Assembly: GCF_030065535.1 (NCBI RefSeq)
Contig: NZ_JASJND010000002.1
Span: forward strand, 1-64,000
Origin: Microbacterium dauci
GTDB lineage: Bacteria; Actinomycetota; Actinomycetes; Actinomycetales; Microbacteriaceae
DNA length: 64,000 nucleotides
Direction of reading: 5' to 3'
The number at the start of each line of letters is the position of its first letter. The first letter of the stretch is position 1. Made by a program: the position numbers and the translations under genes. Below the pieces are notes generated by a model that did no database searches, had not been told where the DNA came from, and saw only the letters and a program-made list of their open reading frames with translations. Below, piece by piece: positions 33,891 to 42,763 of the stretch.

Positions 33891-36365
33891 CTATCTGGGG
33901 ATCACCGAGAAGAGGAACTTTTTCTTCACCATGAGGAAGATCAGTGCGATCACGACCGTGTGGATGATCGTGCCCTGCCAGAAGCTCTGCCGATCGAGTC
34001 CCGGGATGTTCGCGACGGCGAGCGCGAAGAACACGTGCACGGTGAAGACGTAGAGGCTCGCCTGTCCGAGCGGCACCCACAGCCAGCCCATCAGCGCGTT
34101 CAAGGGCTTCCACGCCACCGTGAGGACGGCGTAGCTGCAGATGATGACGAGCGGCAGATCGACGAGGCGACCCCAGTCGAGGTCGATGCGCTGGTATCCG
34201 TTGTCGTAGAGCTGGCCGTACAGGTCGGCGGGGAACGGCGTCGGCGTGAAGCCGTACGTGTCACCCGCCCAGAGGTACACCAGGAAGCCGGCGTACCCGA
34301 GGACGAAGACCCCGGCGAGGATCTTGCCCGGGATCGATGTGAGTGCGCGGATGATCTGCCGCCGGTAGTAGCCGATGACGAGTCCGTGCGTGAACAGCAC
34401 CTGCCAAGCGAAGAGCGGGAACACCGCGTTGAACTGCGACGGCAGCGGCGCGAAGCCGGGGAAGAAGTCGTGCACGAGGTACAGGCCCCAGCTGCCGATC
34501 AGCAGGACCCACCACAGCTTCCGCTTGATGAGCCACATCAGGGCCGGGTAGGCGAGGCTCAGGACAACGAACAGCCCCATGATGTTGAACGGCCACGGGC
34601 CCATTTCGAGCAGGAGGAACTGCCGCACCGCGTACCAGGGCGGCGGGTAGTCGAGCAGTCGTTCGGCGTTCGGATACAGGTTGTAGACCCGACCGGTCGT
34701 TGTCTCGCCGTCCTCACCGGTGCCGCGGTCGGTGAAGGTCATGATGGCGCTCGCGTCGATGAACGGCACGAAGCTGAGGATGAAGATCAGGAGGATGACC
34801 GCGAGCGCGACGAGGTACTGCTTTCGTGCGCGAGCCCAGGCGCCGAGGGCTGCCGGCCATTCGCCGACGCGTTTGACCGACGGCAGGAACACCATGCCGA
34901 GCACGATGCCGCTGAGCAGCACGAACAGTTCTGCTCCGGTGATCGCGCCGATGACCTTGAGGGACGCCAGCGAGTACGGGCTCAGCACCTCGATGTGCGT
35001 CACCACGACGACGATGATGACGAAGCCGCGCACCATGTCGATGCGGAGGTCGCGTGTAGACGAGTCGTCGCTGTAGCGCCACTTCGGCAGCAGCTTGCCG
35101 ACGACCCCCGACAGGAGGTAGGCCAGGGCGAGCACCGCGGCCGAGCCGGTGATCCACTTGATCTCGTCGCCGCCCTCGCGCACCTGCACGGTGCTGGCGT
35201 ACCCCTGGTCGGGCGTGACGACGTCGGTGATCGGCGACCACCGGATCACCCCGGTGCCCTCGAGGTCGTCCAGCAGATCGGATGCCAGCTCGTCGTCGTC
35301 CGTGGCGCGCCAGTCGACCTCTTCGGAACCTGCCTCCGCCTCTTCGCGCACCACTTCGAGCCAGGTGAGCGCGGTCAGCTTCGGATAGTCGGGGAGCTCG
35401 GCGAGCACCTGGCGCCACCAGTCCCGCTTGACCTCGATCTCGCTGTCGCCCTCGAGCGACTGGTCGTAGAGCGCGCCGGTGTCGAGGGTGAACGGCTTGT
35501 CCTCGCCGACCGCGAACCGCTCGTAGAAGGTCTCGTCCTGGGGGGTCGTGTACCCCCAGCGTTCCTGCAGGCGCTCGGAGACCTCACCGGTCTCCGGAGC
35601 CTTGTTGCGCTCGAGTGGCACGTCCCGGCCCGCCGCCGCACCCGCCTCGCCCTTGCCGAAGTAGTACATCGTGAGCCCGACGCGATCCACCGAAGCAGGA
35701 TCTGGGAAGTACGGGCCGTACGGGTCGTCAGCCTCCGTCACCGAGCCGTCGCCGTCCGTGTCGAGGCGTTGGAGATCAGTGAACGTAAGATCCTCGAGTC
35801 GCCCATCGGCGCGTTCGAACGGATACCCGGCGCCGTACGACGGCGACCACACCATCTCGGCCGTGGAGTCACCATCGTGGACTGCCTGCGCAACGACCTC
35901 GAATGCATCGACGTACGCCGTGGGTTGTTGCCCCCACTCCGTCCACGAACCGTTCATTTCCGGGGCGAATCGGATGCGGTGGAACGTCCCGTACTGGTCG
36001 TGGAGCGATTGCAGGCGTGCGTTGAACGCGTCGGCGTCGCCACTGTCCAGGTTTTCGAGGTCGATGGTCGGCTCGAGGACCAGCGCGAGGACCGCGCCCT
36101 GCGCCGCGACATCTGACGCAGCGCGTTCCCACCGCGCTGCCGCGTCGTCGTCGATCGGATAGCCGAGGCGGAGGAGATACGTCGCGGGTGTTGCTCCGAG
36201 GCGGTCCGCATACCCTTCCGGGCTGTCGGCGAGCCAATCGAGCTCGGGGCCGAACCAGACGCCACCCTCCTGCTGCGTCACCGCGCCGGCAGGTGCCGCA
36301 GCGCCGGCGGCAGCGGCGACGGCGATCGCCGCACCGGTGAGCAGGTGACGCAGGAGCCGCTTCAT
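33891..36365 (-). CDS. GH26-like glycosidase domain fused to OpgC-type acyltransferase
   Basis: 824 residues. Signal-like segment 1-28; extracytoplasmic GH26-like domain about 30-370; membrane acyltransferase domain about 405-824 beginning RDLRIDMVRGFVII (OpgC family), with roughly ten helices. In the GH part the acid/base site is kept (RFAPEMNG, Glu136) but the nucleophile segment reads KPFTLDTGA with Asp295 where Glu is expected. A Ca-binding EF-hand-like loop DTDGDGSVTEAD occupies 202-213. ATG overlaps the HATPase stop (ATGA), so it is the last gene of a four-gene polysaccharide operon. Probably binds or edits a polysaccharide and acylates it; the polymer is unknown. Confidence 0.82.
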   Translation of the reverse strand: MKRLLRHLLTGAAIAVAAAAGAAAPAGAVTQQEGGVWFGPELDWLADSPEGYADRLGATPATYLLRLGYPIDDDAAARWERAASDVAAQGAVLALVLEPTIDLENLDSGDADAFNARLQSLHDQYGTFHRIRFAPEMNGSWTEWGQQPTAYVDAFEVVAQAVHDGDSTAEMVWSPSYGAGYPFERADGRLEDLTFTDLQRLDTDGDGSVTEADDPYGPYFPDPASVDRVGLTMYYFGKGEAGAAAGRDVPLERNKAPETGEVSERLQERWGYTTPQDETFYERFAVGEDKPFTLDTGALYDQSLEGDSEIEVKRDWWRQVLAELPDYPKLTALTWLEVVREEAEAGSEEVDWRATDDDELASDLLDDLEGTGVIRWSPITDVVTPDQGYASTVQVREGGDEIKWITGSAAVLALAYLLSGVVGKLLPKWRYSDDSSTRDLRIDMVRGFVIIVVVVTHIEVLSPYSLASLKVIGAITGAELFVLLSGIVLGMVFLPSVKRVGEWPAALGAWARARKQYLVALAVILLIFILSFVPFIDASAIMTFTDRGTGEDGETTTGRVYNLYPNAERLLDYPPPWYAVRQFLLLEMGPWPFNIMGLFVVLSLAYPALMWLIKRKLWWVLLIGSWGLYLVHDFFPGFAPLPSQFNAVFPLFAWQVLFTHGLVIGYYRRQIIRALTSIPGKILAGVFVLGYAGFLVYLWAGDTYGFTPTPFPADLYGQLYDNGYQRIDLDWGRLVDLPLVIICSYAVLTVAWKPLNALMGWLWVPLGQASLYVFTVHVFFALAVANIPGLDRQSFWQGTIIHTVVIALIFLMVKKKFLFSVIPR

Positions 36366-36778
36366 CCGCGGGCGCACTCCAGGGTCCAGACGTTCCGTCC
36401 GTCGATGCGCTGGTAGTCGAGCCGGTCGACTGCAGCGAGCGCGAGGGCGAGTCCGCGGCCGCTCTCGTCGTCCTCGTCGGCCATCGTGACCGCACTGAGG
36501 TCGAGGGCGACGGGGAGGCCGTCGTCGCGGAAGGTCGCGGTGAGCGCGGCATCGGCGACGAGGTCGAGCGTGAAACGGCGTCCCTGTGCCGCGGATGCCG
36601 CGATGGTGTGCTCGATCACATTGCCGGCGATCTCGATGACGGCGGTCTCGAACGCGAAGCGGGTGCGGAGGTCGACCTCGCCGACCTCTTCCCACCACGC
36701 GGTGAGCGTGTCGTGGACGAGGTCGAGGCTCTCGAGCGCGACATCCGCCTCGAGCGTGCGGGCTGCGGATTCAGTCAC
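36362..36778 (-). CDS. Anti-sigma-type serine kinase (RsbW-like HATPase)
   Basis: 138-residue GHKL ATPase. N-box FETAVIEIAGNVIEH (Glu49, Asn53), a FRDDG Asp box and the glycine lid ESGRGLALAL. Such proteins phosphorylate a STAS antagonist and bind a sigma factor or other target in turn. Its start overlaps the STAS gene by eight bases and its stop overlaps the acyltransferase start, so it is locked in the operon. No sigma factor gene is nearby, so the target may be an operon protein; this is inference. Confidence 0.85.
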   Translation of the reverse strand: MTESAARTLEADVALESLDLVHDTLTAWWEEVGEVDLRTRFAFETAVIEIAGNVIEHTIAASAAQGRRFTLDLVADAALTATFRDDGLPVALDLSAVTMADEDDESGRGLALALAAVDRLDYQRIDGRNVWTLECARG

Positions 36779-37103
36779 CGAACGACTCCTCGACAGTGGG
36801 ACGCGGCTTGAGCACGCGGTCCAGGTTGGTCATGGTGAGGATCATGCTCACCTGTTCGCTCGGTGCTGCCAGTCGCAGATCGCCGCCGGCCTGCCGCGCC
36901 GTCTTCAGGCACGCGACGAGCGCGCCGAGTCCTGACGAATCGATGAACGAGACCTCGGAGAGGTCGATGACGATGACGCTGCCGGTGTTGGCCTGGATGT
37001 GTGCGCTGACCTGCTCGCGGAAGGCGCGGGCGGAGACCATCGTCAATCGGCCCTGTGGGGTGACGACTTCGCCGCCGGGCCGGGTGTCGAACGCGAGCTG
37101 CAT
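36771..37103 (-). CDS. STAS domain anti-sigma factor antagonist (SpoIIAA-like)
   Basis: 110 residues, a single STAS domain. The phosphorylatable serine lies in FIDSSGLGA (Ser57 by analogy with SpoIIAA). Start chosen at MQLAFDTRPGGEV, five bases after the synthase gene; the longer frame runs into the synthase and is rejected. Paired with the overlapping HATPase it forms a complete kinase/antagonist switch lacking only the phosphatase, which is not in the window. Confidence 0.88.
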   Translation of the reverse strand: MQLAFDTRPGGEVVTPQGRLTMVSARAFREQVSAHIQANTGSVIVIDLSEVSFIDSSGLGALVACLKTARQAGGDLRLAAPSEQVSMILTMTNLDRVLKPRPTVEESFGD

Positions 37104-37105
37104 GG

Positions 37106-39112
37106 TCAGGTCTCCTTCAGTTCGGGGTGGTTCGCGGGGGAGTAGAGCACCGCGCGGATGATGATGCTGAACACGGCGAGGTCGTAGAGCACCCACGCGA
37201 TGTTGATGAGCGGGGCGATCCCCTCGGCCTGCCCGACGGCGTAGCGGATGGACACCGCCACGAGTGAGAGCAGGAGCGCGCCGATGACGATCAGCTGCGG
37301 ACGCACGAGGTCCCACCGAGGGCGACCCTCGGCGACCCGCGTCTTCGGTGTCACAGAGAAGCCGAGAGGGCGCCCCAGATACACGTTGTCGAACGCGGTC
37401 TTGACCGACGCGATCCACACGGGGAAGAGGGCCAGCGAGTATTGAGCTCCGCGCCAGGTCGGGCGCCCCTTCGCGACGACGAGGAACAGGATCTGGTTGA
37501 GGACGAAGAATGGGATGAACCGAACGAAGAAGTCCACGCTCCAGGCCTGGACGGGCATGACGCCGAACGACAGATACAGGATGGGCGCGGCGACGTAGAC
37601 GAGTGCCGCGAAGCCCGCGAGGTAGCTCCACATCGTGCCGAAGTACATGATGCGCTGACCCCACCCGAGACCCTTCTGGACGAGCGGGTTCTCCCGGAAC
37701 ATCACCTGCATCGTCCCTTGCGCCCAGCGCAGACGCTGCGTGAGCATCGTCGACAGGTCCTCAGGCGCCAGGCCCTTCGCCAGTACCTCGTCGTGATAGA
37801 CCGACCTCCAGCCGAGACCGTGCAGACGCATCGACGTCGCCATGTCCTCGGTGACCGAGATGGTCGCCAGCGGCATGACCGCCTGCGCCTCCTCGTCGCG
37901 ACCGACGTCGAACGACGAGACGAGGAGCGAGATGGATTCGAGGGCGGCAAGCGGAGACAACGACCGGTCGCCGAGGGACTCGAGGGTGACCTCGTCGATG
38001 GCCGCCAGCGACGCCGCGTCGGCGGTCACGTCGGCCAACCCGCGGAGTTCCGCGTGAAGGTCGGTGATGTCCTGGTCGCTGAGCTCCCGGCGTACCCGGT
38101 CGATGCGTGCGTGAAACGCGAAGGTGACGTCGGCGAGTGCGTCGCCACGGGCGATCTCCACCTTGACCTGATCGAGCGCCTCGGCGACGGTGTCGAGAGC
38201 TGCGGCGATGCGGGGATCGGCCCCGTGGTCGCGCCGCGCGCGGGCGAGTACCCGACGGGAGGAGCGAACCCCGCGGTTCACCGCGAGCGTCACCTCATCG
38301 ACATAGCGCGACACCCCGAGCTGCATCAGCGCCTCACGCCGGAGGATCGCGTTCGAGCCGCAGAAGAAGGCAGCGTTCCAGCCGTCCTTCGACTGTTGGA
38401 TGGGTCCGTAGAACAACGGAGCCTGGCTGCCCAGCGGGTCGGAGACGGGCACGTTCACGAACCATTGCGGCGTCTGGACGAGGGCGACGCGCTCGTCTTC
38501 GAACCAGCCGAGCGTGCGGTCGAGGATGTGCGGAGAGGGCACCTGGTCGGCGTCGAGGATGAGGAAGAACTCGCCCTCGGTCACCATGAGCGCATTGTTG
38601 AGATTGCCCGCCTTCGCGTGACGCGGACGGTCGCGCCAGGCCTGCGAGCGGGTGATGACGCCGATCCCTTCGGCCTCGGCGAGGGCGCGCAGCTCCTCGC
38701 GGTCGCCGTCGTCGAGGATCCACGTCGCGTGCGGGTAGGTGATGGCCTTCGCCGCGCGCGCCGTCTTCATGACGAGGTCGAGCGGCTCGTTGTACGTGGC
38801 GATGAGGACATCGACGGTCACGTCACGCGTGAGCCTCGGCGAATCGTGACGTTCGCGGAGCCGCCACGCGCCGAGAGCGAAGATCAGCGAGTCGATCAAG
38901 CTGTAGGTCTCGGCGAGGACCAGGGGGACCGCGATCCACCAGGCTTCCCAGTTCACCGAGGCGAGCCAGCGCCACGTCACGTAGTTGATGCCGGACACGG
39001 CGGCGAGGAGCACGATCACACGGACCAGCGCCAGCCGTCGAGCCGCCGCCTGGGCGAGGCGCTCGTTCTCGCGGCGGGTTCCGTCGCGCTGGAGTGTCGT
39101 CTCGACAACCAT
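37106..39112 (-). CDS. Cellulose synthase-like processive glycosyltransferase (GT2)
   Basis: 668-residue BcsA-like membrane synthase. Two N-terminal helices (about 28-45, 58-80), GT-A domain with YNEP, DDG (134-136), DAD (187-189), QTP (213-215), TED (421-423) and QRLRW (459-463), then about five helices. No PilZ domain follows, so direct c-di-GMP control is unlikely. About 150 extra residues (268-416), mostly charged and helical, separate GSNAILRREAL from SVTED, where BcsA has about 20. Heads the operon with STAS, HATPase and GH26-OpgC. The ATG at 39112 has AAGGGAAA upstream. Polymer unknown. Confidence 0.88.
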   Translation of the reverse strand: MVVETTLQRDGTRRENERLAQAAARRLALVRVIVLLAAVSGINYVTWRWLASVNWEAWWIAVPLVLAETYSLIDSLIFALGAWRLRERHDSPRLTRDVTVDVLIATYNEPLDLVMKTARAAKAITYPHATWILDDGDREELRALAEAEGIGVITRSQAWRDRPRHAKAGNLNNALMVTEGEFFLILDADQVPSPHILDRTLGWFEDERVALVQTPQWFVNVPVSDPLGSQAPLFYGPIQQSKDGWNAAFFCGSNAILRREALMQLGVSRYVDEVTLAVNRGVRSSRRVLARARRDHGADPRIAAALDTVAEALDQVKVEIARGDALADVTFAFHARIDRVRRELSDQDITDLHAELRGLADVTADAASLAAIDEVTLESLGDRSLSPLAALESISLLVSSFDVGRDEEAQAVMPLATISVTEDMATSMRLHGLGWRSVYHDEVLAKGLAPEDLSTMLTQRLRWAQGTMQVMFRENPLVQKGLGWGQRIMYFGTMWSYLAGFAALVYVAAPILYLSFGVMPVQAWSVDFFVRFIPFFVLNQILFLVVAKGRPTWRGAQYSLALFPVWIASVKTAFDNVYLGRPLGFSVTPKTRVAEGRPRWDLVRPQLIVIGALLLSLVAVSIRYAVGQAEGIAPLINIAWVLYDLAVFSIIIRAVLYSPANHPELKET

Positions 39113-39213
39113 CAGTTTCCCTTCGGTCGCTCCGTCAGCTTGCCATCGGGCGAGGCGACCCGGGAAGTGGTTGCGGAGCGTGTCGCGGCTTCGATATGAG
39201 TCGGCTGTGCGCC
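39113..39213 (-). promoter_or_regulatory. Leader region of the polysaccharide operon
   Basis: 101 bases between the MFS stop and the synthase ATG. It contains the AAGGGAAA ribosome binding site. No clean TANNNT box is seen, so read-through from the MFS gene cannot be excluded. Confidence 0.35.
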
Positions 39214-40488
39214 TCAGGGCCGTGCGTGCGGCACGAACCGCGGCAGCCAGCGGAGGAAGGCCCCGGCCCCGAGCACGCCGACGAGGCCGACCGCCGCGGC
39301 GGCGATCGGGAGGGAGAAGGCAGCGGTGAGGGCGGTCACCAGCAGCGGGGTGGTGGCGCCACCGGCATCCGTCAGCGTGCGCCACGACCCGAGGAAGGGT
39401 GCGGGATCGTCGGCCGGCGCGAGGTCGGCGCCGATCGTGAGCAGGATGCCGCTGGACAGCCCGTTGCCCACGCCGAGGACCGCGGCGAAGAGCGCGAACC
39501 ACATCTCGGCGGTACCGACATCGTGCGTCGTCGACAGCGCGAGGAACCCGGCGGACATCAGGATCATGGCCGGCAGCGCCGCCCACAGGCGTCCGAACCG
39601 GTCCATGACTTGGCCGCTGGCGTAGAAGAGGGCGAAGTCGATCGCGCCGGAGACACCGACGACGAGGGCGAGGCTCTGCGCGTCGAGCCCGATGGACACT
39701 CCCCACAGCGGGAGCACGACCTGGCGCGCGGATCGCACGGCAGAGAGGGCCGCGGCCGCGACCCCCACCCGGGACAGCACCGCGCGGTGGCGCCACAGCG
39801 TGCGGAAGACGCCACGACGTTCGACGACGGGGATCGAGCCCGACACCGGTTCACCGGAATCCTCCACATCGCGAGGGCGCGGGGCCCCCGCCGCGAACTC
39901 TCGTTCGGGGTCGGGGCCGAAGCTCACGAGGACGATGAGCGCGACCAGGCACACGGCGAAGAACCAGATCGTCGAGCGTTCCTCGCCGAACAGACCGATC
40001 AGGGCGGCGGCGATGAAAGGCCCGGTGAATATCCCGAAGCGGAAGGTGCCGCCCAGGAGCGACAGGGCCCTGGCACGGAAGACGAGGGGAACCCGTGTCG
40101 TCATGAACGAGTGGCGGGCGAGCCCGAACGCCGCCGCGCAGAAGCCGATGAGAAAGACAGCGGCCGCGAAGGCGAACAATGCCGGAATGAGCGCCGCGGT
40201 CACCGCGGTGACGAGCGCAAGGCTCCCCGCCGCGATCATCGTGGGCCGCTCGCCGAAGCGCGCGACCGCCCACCCCGCGGGGATGTTGCCGATCAGCTGC
40301 CCGATCACCAGGAGCGACGCGATGAGGGCAGAGAGCGCCACGTCAGCGCCGAGACCACCGGCGATGATCGGGATGAGCGGGATCACCGACCCCTCGCCGA
40401 TCGCGAACAGGACGGTCGGTGCGTAGACCATGGGACCGAATCGCCAGAGGACTTCCCGGGCGGTGGGGGAGTCGGGGCGGTCGGACAT
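39214..40488 (-). CDS. MFS transporter
   Basis: About 424 residues with twelve hydrophobic helices in two halves split by a charged cytosolic loop near 205-235. [13 protein letters not shown] near residue 75 is the loop 2-3 MFS motif and [13 protein letters not shown] is its second-half copy. Start set at MSDRPDSP because TAACGT lies eight bases upstream, giving a leaderless mRNA; an ATG six bases earlier is possible. Divergent from prfB with only about 26 bases between starts. Substrate unknown. Confidence 0.82.
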   Translation of the reverse strand: MSDRPDSPTAREVLWRFGPMVYAPTVLFAIGEGSVIPLIPIIAGGLGADVALSALIASLLVIGQLIGNIPAGWAVARFGERPTMIAAGSLALVTAVTAALIPALFAFAAAVFLIGFCAAAFGLARHSFMTTRVPLVFRARALSLLGGTFRFGIFTGPFIAAALIGLFGEERSTIWFFAVCLVALIVLVSFGPDPEREFAAGAPRPRDVEDSGEPVSGSIPVVERRGVFRTLWRHRAVLSRVGVAAAALSAVRSARQVVLPLWGVSIGLDAQSLALVVGVSGAIDFALFYASGQVMDRFGRLWAALPAMILMSAGFLALSTTHDVGTAEMWFALFAAVLGVGNGLSSGILLTIGADLAPADDPAPFLGSWRTLTDAGGATTPLLVTALTAAFSLPIAAAAVGLVGVLGAGAFLRWLPRFVPHARP

Positions 40489-40496
40489 CGGCATCC

Positions 40497-40502
40497 ACGT
40501 TA
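40497..40502 (-). promoter_or_regulatory. -10 box of MFS gene
   Basis: TAACGT on the minus strand, eight bases before the ATG at 40488. Confidence 0.45.
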
Positions 40503-40514
40503 CTCTGGAGTGTC

Positions 40515-41627
40515 ATGCTCGAATTCGATCCGTCTGCCGACATCCAGGCCCTCCGTTCCACCTTCGGTGAAATCAAGGCGGTCGTCGACGTCGACGCCTT
40601 GCACACCGAGATCGCGCGACTGTCCGAAGAGGCCGGCGCGCCCGACCTCTGGGACGACGTCGAGAAGGCGCAGAAGGTCACCAGCGCGCTCAGCCACCGC
40701 CAGGCGGAGCTCAAGCGCGTGACCGAGATCGAGCAGCGCCTCGATGACCTCGACGTCATGGTCGAGCTCGCCCACGAGATGGACGACGAGGATGCCGCCG
40801 ACGAGGCGCGCCGCGAGATCGTCGACCTCGAGAAGGTCATCAGTCAGCTCGAGGTGCAGACGCTCCTCGACGGCGAGTACGACGACCGAGGCGCGGTCGT
40901 CACCATCCGCTCCGGTGCCGGCGGCGACGACGCCACCGACTTCGCCGAGATGCTTATGCGCATGTACCTGCGCTGGGCCGAGCGCCACAAGTACTCGGTG
41001 AAGGTGCTCGACACGTCCTATGCGGAAGGCGCGGGCATCAAGTCGGCGACCTTCGAGGTCGACGCCCCCTACGCGTACGGCACCCTGTCCGTCGAAGCAG
41101 GCACGCACCGCCTCGCGCGCATCAGTCCGTTCGGCTCGGCCGATAAGCGGCAGACGAGCTTCGCCGCCGTCGAGGTGATCCCGGTGATGGAGGAGGCCCA
41201 GGAGGTCGACATCCCCGAGGGTGACCTGCGCGTCGACGTCTTCCGTTCGTCCGGCCCTGGCGGTCAGTCGGTCAACACGACGGACTCGGCCGTGCGGCTC
41301 ACGCACCTTCCGACCGGCATCGTCGTGTCGATGCAGAACGAGAAGAGCCAGATCCAGAACCGCGCGGCCGCCATGCGCGTCTTGCAGACCCGCCTCATGC
41401 TCCTCCAGAAGGAAGAAGAGGCGGCGAAGAAGAAGGAGCTCGCCGGCACCATCACCGCGAGCTGGGGCGACCAGATGCGCTCGTACTTCCTCTACGGTCA
41501 GCAACTCGTGAAGGACCTGCGCACGGGACACGAGGTGGGCAACCCCGCGGTCGTGTTCGACGGCGACCTCGACGGCTTCATCGCGGCCGGCATCCGCTGG
41601 CGCAAGCGCAAGGATGACGACGACTGA
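40515..41627 (+). CDS. prfB: Peptide chain release factor 2
   Basis: 370-residue RF2 recognising UAA/UGA. SPF tripeptide at 204-206 ([13 protein letters not shown]) and the catalytic GGQ at 249-251 ([13 protein letters not shown]). The reading frame is continuous: the programmed +1 frameshift found in many bacterial prfB genes is absent, as is usual in actinobacteria. GGAG lies seven bases before the ATG. Starts the conserved prfB-ftsE-ftsX-smpB run. Confidence 0.96.
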   Translation: MLEFDPSADIQALRSTFGEIKAVVDVDALHTEIARLSEEAGAPDLWDDVEKAQKVTSALSHRQAELKRVTEIEQRLDDLDVMVELAHEMDDEDAADEARREIVDLEKVISQLEVQTLLDGEYDDRGAVVTIRSGAGGDDATDFAEMLMRMYLRWAERHKYSVKVLDTSYAEGAGIKSATFEVDAPYAYGTLSVEAGTHRLARISPFGSADKRQTSFAAVEVIPVMEEAQEVDIPEGDLRVDVFRSSGPGGQSVNTTDSAVRLTHLPTGIVVSMQNEKSQIQNRAAAMRVLQTRLMLLQKEEEAAKKKELAGTITASWGDQMRSYFLYGQQLVKDLRTGHEVGNPAVVFDGDLDGFIAAGIRWRKRKDDDD

Positions 41628-41689
41628 CCCGCGGTGCGGGGAGTGTCGCTGACGGCTGCCACGACCCGCGCGCTTAGGCTCGTCAGGTC

Positions 41690-42763
41690 ATGATCCGGTT
41701 CGAGAACGTCAGTAAGCGGTACCGAGGGACGAACAAGCCGGCGCTCAGCGAGGTCGAGTTCGACGTGCAGCGCGGGGAGTTCGTGTTCCTTGTGGGCGCG
41801 TCCGGTTCGGGCAAGTCCTCGTGTCTGCGCCTGATCCTCCGCGAGGACACCCCGTCGGAGGGTCGTGTCGTCGTGCTCGGAAGGGACGTGCGGACGCTCA
41901 CGACCCGGAAGGTGCCGTACTTCCGCCGCCACATCGGGTCGGTGTTCCAGGACTTCCGGTTGTTGCCCGGCAAGACGGTGTTCCAGAACGTCGCCTTCAC
42001 GCTCCAGGTCATCGGTTCGAGCCGTGCGTTCGTCCAGCAGTCCGTGCCCGAGGCCCTCGCCCTGGTCGGCCTCGAGGGGAAAGAGAAGCGACTGCCGCAC
42101 GAACTCTCCGGCGGTGAGCAGCAGCGCGTCGCGATCGCGCGCGCCATCGTCAACCGGCCGCAGATCCTCCTCGCCGACGAGCCGACGGGAAACCTCGACC
42201 CGGCGACCTCGATCGACATCATGCAGCTCCTCGCGCGGATCAACGCGGGCGGGACGACGGTCGTCATGGCCACCCACGAGGCCGCGTTCGTCGACCAGAT
42301 GCAGCGGCGTGTGATCGAGCTGCGCGGCGGTGTCATCGTCCGCGACGAGCGTCACGGCGGATACGGGGACACCTCGCAGTTGCCGACGCTCGCGCCCGAG
42401 ACGGTCAAGGGTGCGGCCGCGACGGCCGCGCTCACCGCGGTGCTCGAGCTGCAGAAGCAGATCGCATCGCACGAGCTCGCCGCCGAAGATGCCCTGCCCG
42501 AGCGGGCCGTGCCGCCGGCTCCGCAGCCCGAGACGGTGTTGCCGGCGGTGCCTGTGGTGGCTGAACCCGTGGCTTCGGTGTCCGAGGCCTCCTCGCCGGT
42601 GCATTCGACGCCGACCCCGCCGAGCGGCTCGGACACCGGCACTCGATCCGTGCCGATCGTCCCCACCGAGGTTGACCTCGGAGCGATCGAAGGACTCGGC
42701 GCAGCTGATCGGCTCGGCCTCGGACGCGGGGACGATGACGATGAAGTGGGGCCCACCGTATGA
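41690..42763 (+). CDS. ftsE: Cell-division ATPase FtsE with C-terminal extension
   Basis: 357 residues. The first ~225 are FtsE: Walker A GASGSGKS (36-43), signature LSGGEQQRVAIARA and Walker B ILLADEPTGNLD. With FtsX it couples division to peptidoglycan hydrolase activation. The remaining ~130 residues are an Ala/Pro/Ser/Val-rich, mostly disordered tail ending in the acidic GRGDDDDEVGPTV; standard FtsE has none. TAGGCT nine bases before the ATG suggests a very short or no leader. Overlaps ftsX (ATGA). Confidence 0.94.
   Translation: MIRFENVSKRYRGTNKPALSEVEFDVQRGEFVFLVGASGSGKSSCLRLILREDTPSEGRVVVLGRDVRTLTTRKVPYFRRHIGSVFQDFRLLPGKTVFQNVAFTLQVIGSSRAFVQQSVPEALALVGLEGKEKRLPHELSGGEQQRVAIARAIVNRPQILLADEPTGNLDPATSIDIMQLLARINAGGTTVVMATHEAAFVDQMQRRVIELRGGVIVRDERHGGYGDTSQLPTLAPETVKGAAATAALTAVLELQKQIASHELAAEDALPERAVPPAPQPETVLPAVPVVAEPVASVSEASSPVHSTPTPPSGSDTGTRSVPIVPTEVDLGAIEGLGAADRLGLGRGDDDDEVGPTV

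Noticed and set aside
33891..39112. Classical bacterial cellulose (bcs) operon
   Set aside because: There is no BcsB, BcsZ, BcsC or PilZ domain. Only the synthase resembles BcsA, so the product should not be called cellulose.
40515..40620. Programmed frameshift in prfB
   Set aside because: I looked for an in-frame early stop and a CTTTGA-type slip site. The frame is continuous from ATG to GGQ and beyond.
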